5,004 nt of DNA, from contig JAVBKP010000157.1 in the NCBI GenBank assembly GCA_031553975.1, positions 1-5,004 of the forward strand. Reading direction: 5' to 3'. Source of the DNA: JAVBKP01 sp031553975. Lineage in GTDB: Bacteria; Bacillota; Clostridia; Peptostreptococcales; Anaerovoracaceae. This document shows positions 4,645-5,004 of the stretch, piece by piece. Below the pieces are notes generated by a model. That model worked only from the letters and a program-made list of their open reading frames with translations, was not told the DNA's origin and did no database searches. The stretch's first letter is position 1, and every line of letters starts with the position of its first letter. The translations under genes were made by a program, and so were the position numbers.

Positions 4645-4881
4645 TTAGTTAGATTTAGATTTACACAACAAGGCTTCTTCTGTTTTTTCAAACATTTTCT
4701 CAAACAGAGTATCGTGATAGTTCAATCTTTGGATAATTCGTTCAAAAATCCTCTCATGGTCATCTAATCGGTCTACAATTTTGTTTAAAAGTTTTTCTTC
4801 ATGATCAACTGTTTGCTTCAAGCTCCCGACTTCGCCAGAAAGTTTTTCTAGCATTTCAATGATCTTGTCTTGGTTTTGCAT
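4645..4881 (-). CDS. Small coiled-coil protein (78 aa), function unknown
   Basis: A 78-residue, highly charged protein that looks helical almost throughout. Hydrophobic residues recur with heptad spacing (IIEMLEKL, LLNKIVDRL, IFERIIQRL, LFEKMFEK). The central part repeats in units of about 14-15 residues, each with a histidine (H27, H42, H56): VDHEEKLL, DDHERIFE, NYHDTLFE. A parallel oligomeric coiled coil is likely; there is no membrane segment or signal peptide. ATG at 4881 has AGGGG (4890-4894) upstream at 8 nt. Its stop codon is 2 nt from the stop of the convergent UvrC-like gene, with no obvious terminator between. I recognise no named family; similar small coiled-coil proteins occur in sporulating Firmicutes, but I cannot assign a role. 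Confidence 0.7.
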   Translation of the reverse strand: MQNQDKIIEMLEKLSGEVGSLKQTVDHEEKLLNKIVDRLDDHERIFERIIQRLNYHDTLFEKMFEKTEEALLCKSKSN

Positions 4882-4938
4882 TTTTTAATCCCCTGCCGTT
4901 TGGCGATTGATATGCTATTTAAAGCGCATTACATACCG

Positions 4939-4962
4939 TCATTCCCTGTTGCGGGCCAGCAT
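4939..4962 (-). other. Possible seven-codon leader ORF upstream of the coiled-coil gene
   Basis: ATG at 4962 follows AAGGGGTG (4967-4974) by 4 nt and encodes MLARNRE before TGA at 4939-4941. It ends 57 nt before the start codon of the coiled-coil gene on the same strand. It could be a leader peptide, the remnant of a gene start, or chance. No codon bias test is possible at this length. Confidence 0.2.
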
Positions 4963-5004
4963 AAATCACCCCTTGTCACCGTATATAATGCCGAAAAAAG
5001 AAAA

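Noticed and set aside
4973..4989. Plus-strand promoter at the right edge (TTGTCA and TATAAT)
   Set aside because: The two hexamers are only 5 nt apart and no suitable -35 lies 16-18 nt upstream of the TATAAT.

Overview
The window looks like chromosomal DNA of a low-GC, spore-forming Firmicute. Spore formation is inferred from a tyrosine/proline-rich, coat-like small protein behind a sequence that fits the mother-cell sigma-K promoter consensus, and from a small protein resembling the Cse60 family. Sporulating Negativicutes (Pelosinus/Sporomusa type) are my guess, but nothing here fixes the genus. No rRNA, tRNA, transposase or CRISPR array is visible.

Left part (about 1-1670, all minus strand): a rolling-circle replication cassette. 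In transcription order it has a candidate promoter (about 1638-1666), a long leader with a strong hairpin followed by a T-run (1502-1552, terminator/attenuator-like), a 59-aa Cse60-like protein (1283-1462), a 343-aa HUH-type Rep initiator (153-1184), and a 32-aa single-span membrane peptide (40-138) that is easily missed. Transcription runs off the left edge, so the cassette is incomplete. Rep followed directly by a tiny hydrophobic protein resembles filamentous phages (inoviruses), so a cryptic inovirus-like prophage is the leading hypothesis. A small rolling-circle plasmid or integrated element is the alternative.

Middle part (about 1670-3410): the coat-like gene (1786-2019, plus) converges on a minus-strand two-gene operon. 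That operon encodes a flavoredoxin/flavin-reductase-like FMN protein (2878-3402) and a DUF1848 protein (2038-2877). Their stop and start codons abut (TAA then ATG), so they are probably co-translated. DUF1848 has a C-terminal cysteine cluster containing a radical-SAM-like CX3CX2C motif, and the upstream flavoprotein might supply it with electrons (inference).

Right part (about 3410-5004): a divergent promoter region with an 11-bp perfect inverted repeat separates that operon from a plus-strand gene for a shortened UvrC homologue (3563-4642). This protein keeps the GIY-YIG nuclease domain, the four UvrC iron-sulfur cysteines and the UVR (UvrB-contact) motif, but lacks the C-terminal RNase H-like nuclease and helix-hairpin-helix domains. 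It converges with only 2 nt spacing on a 78-aa coiled-coil protein gene (4645-4881, minus).
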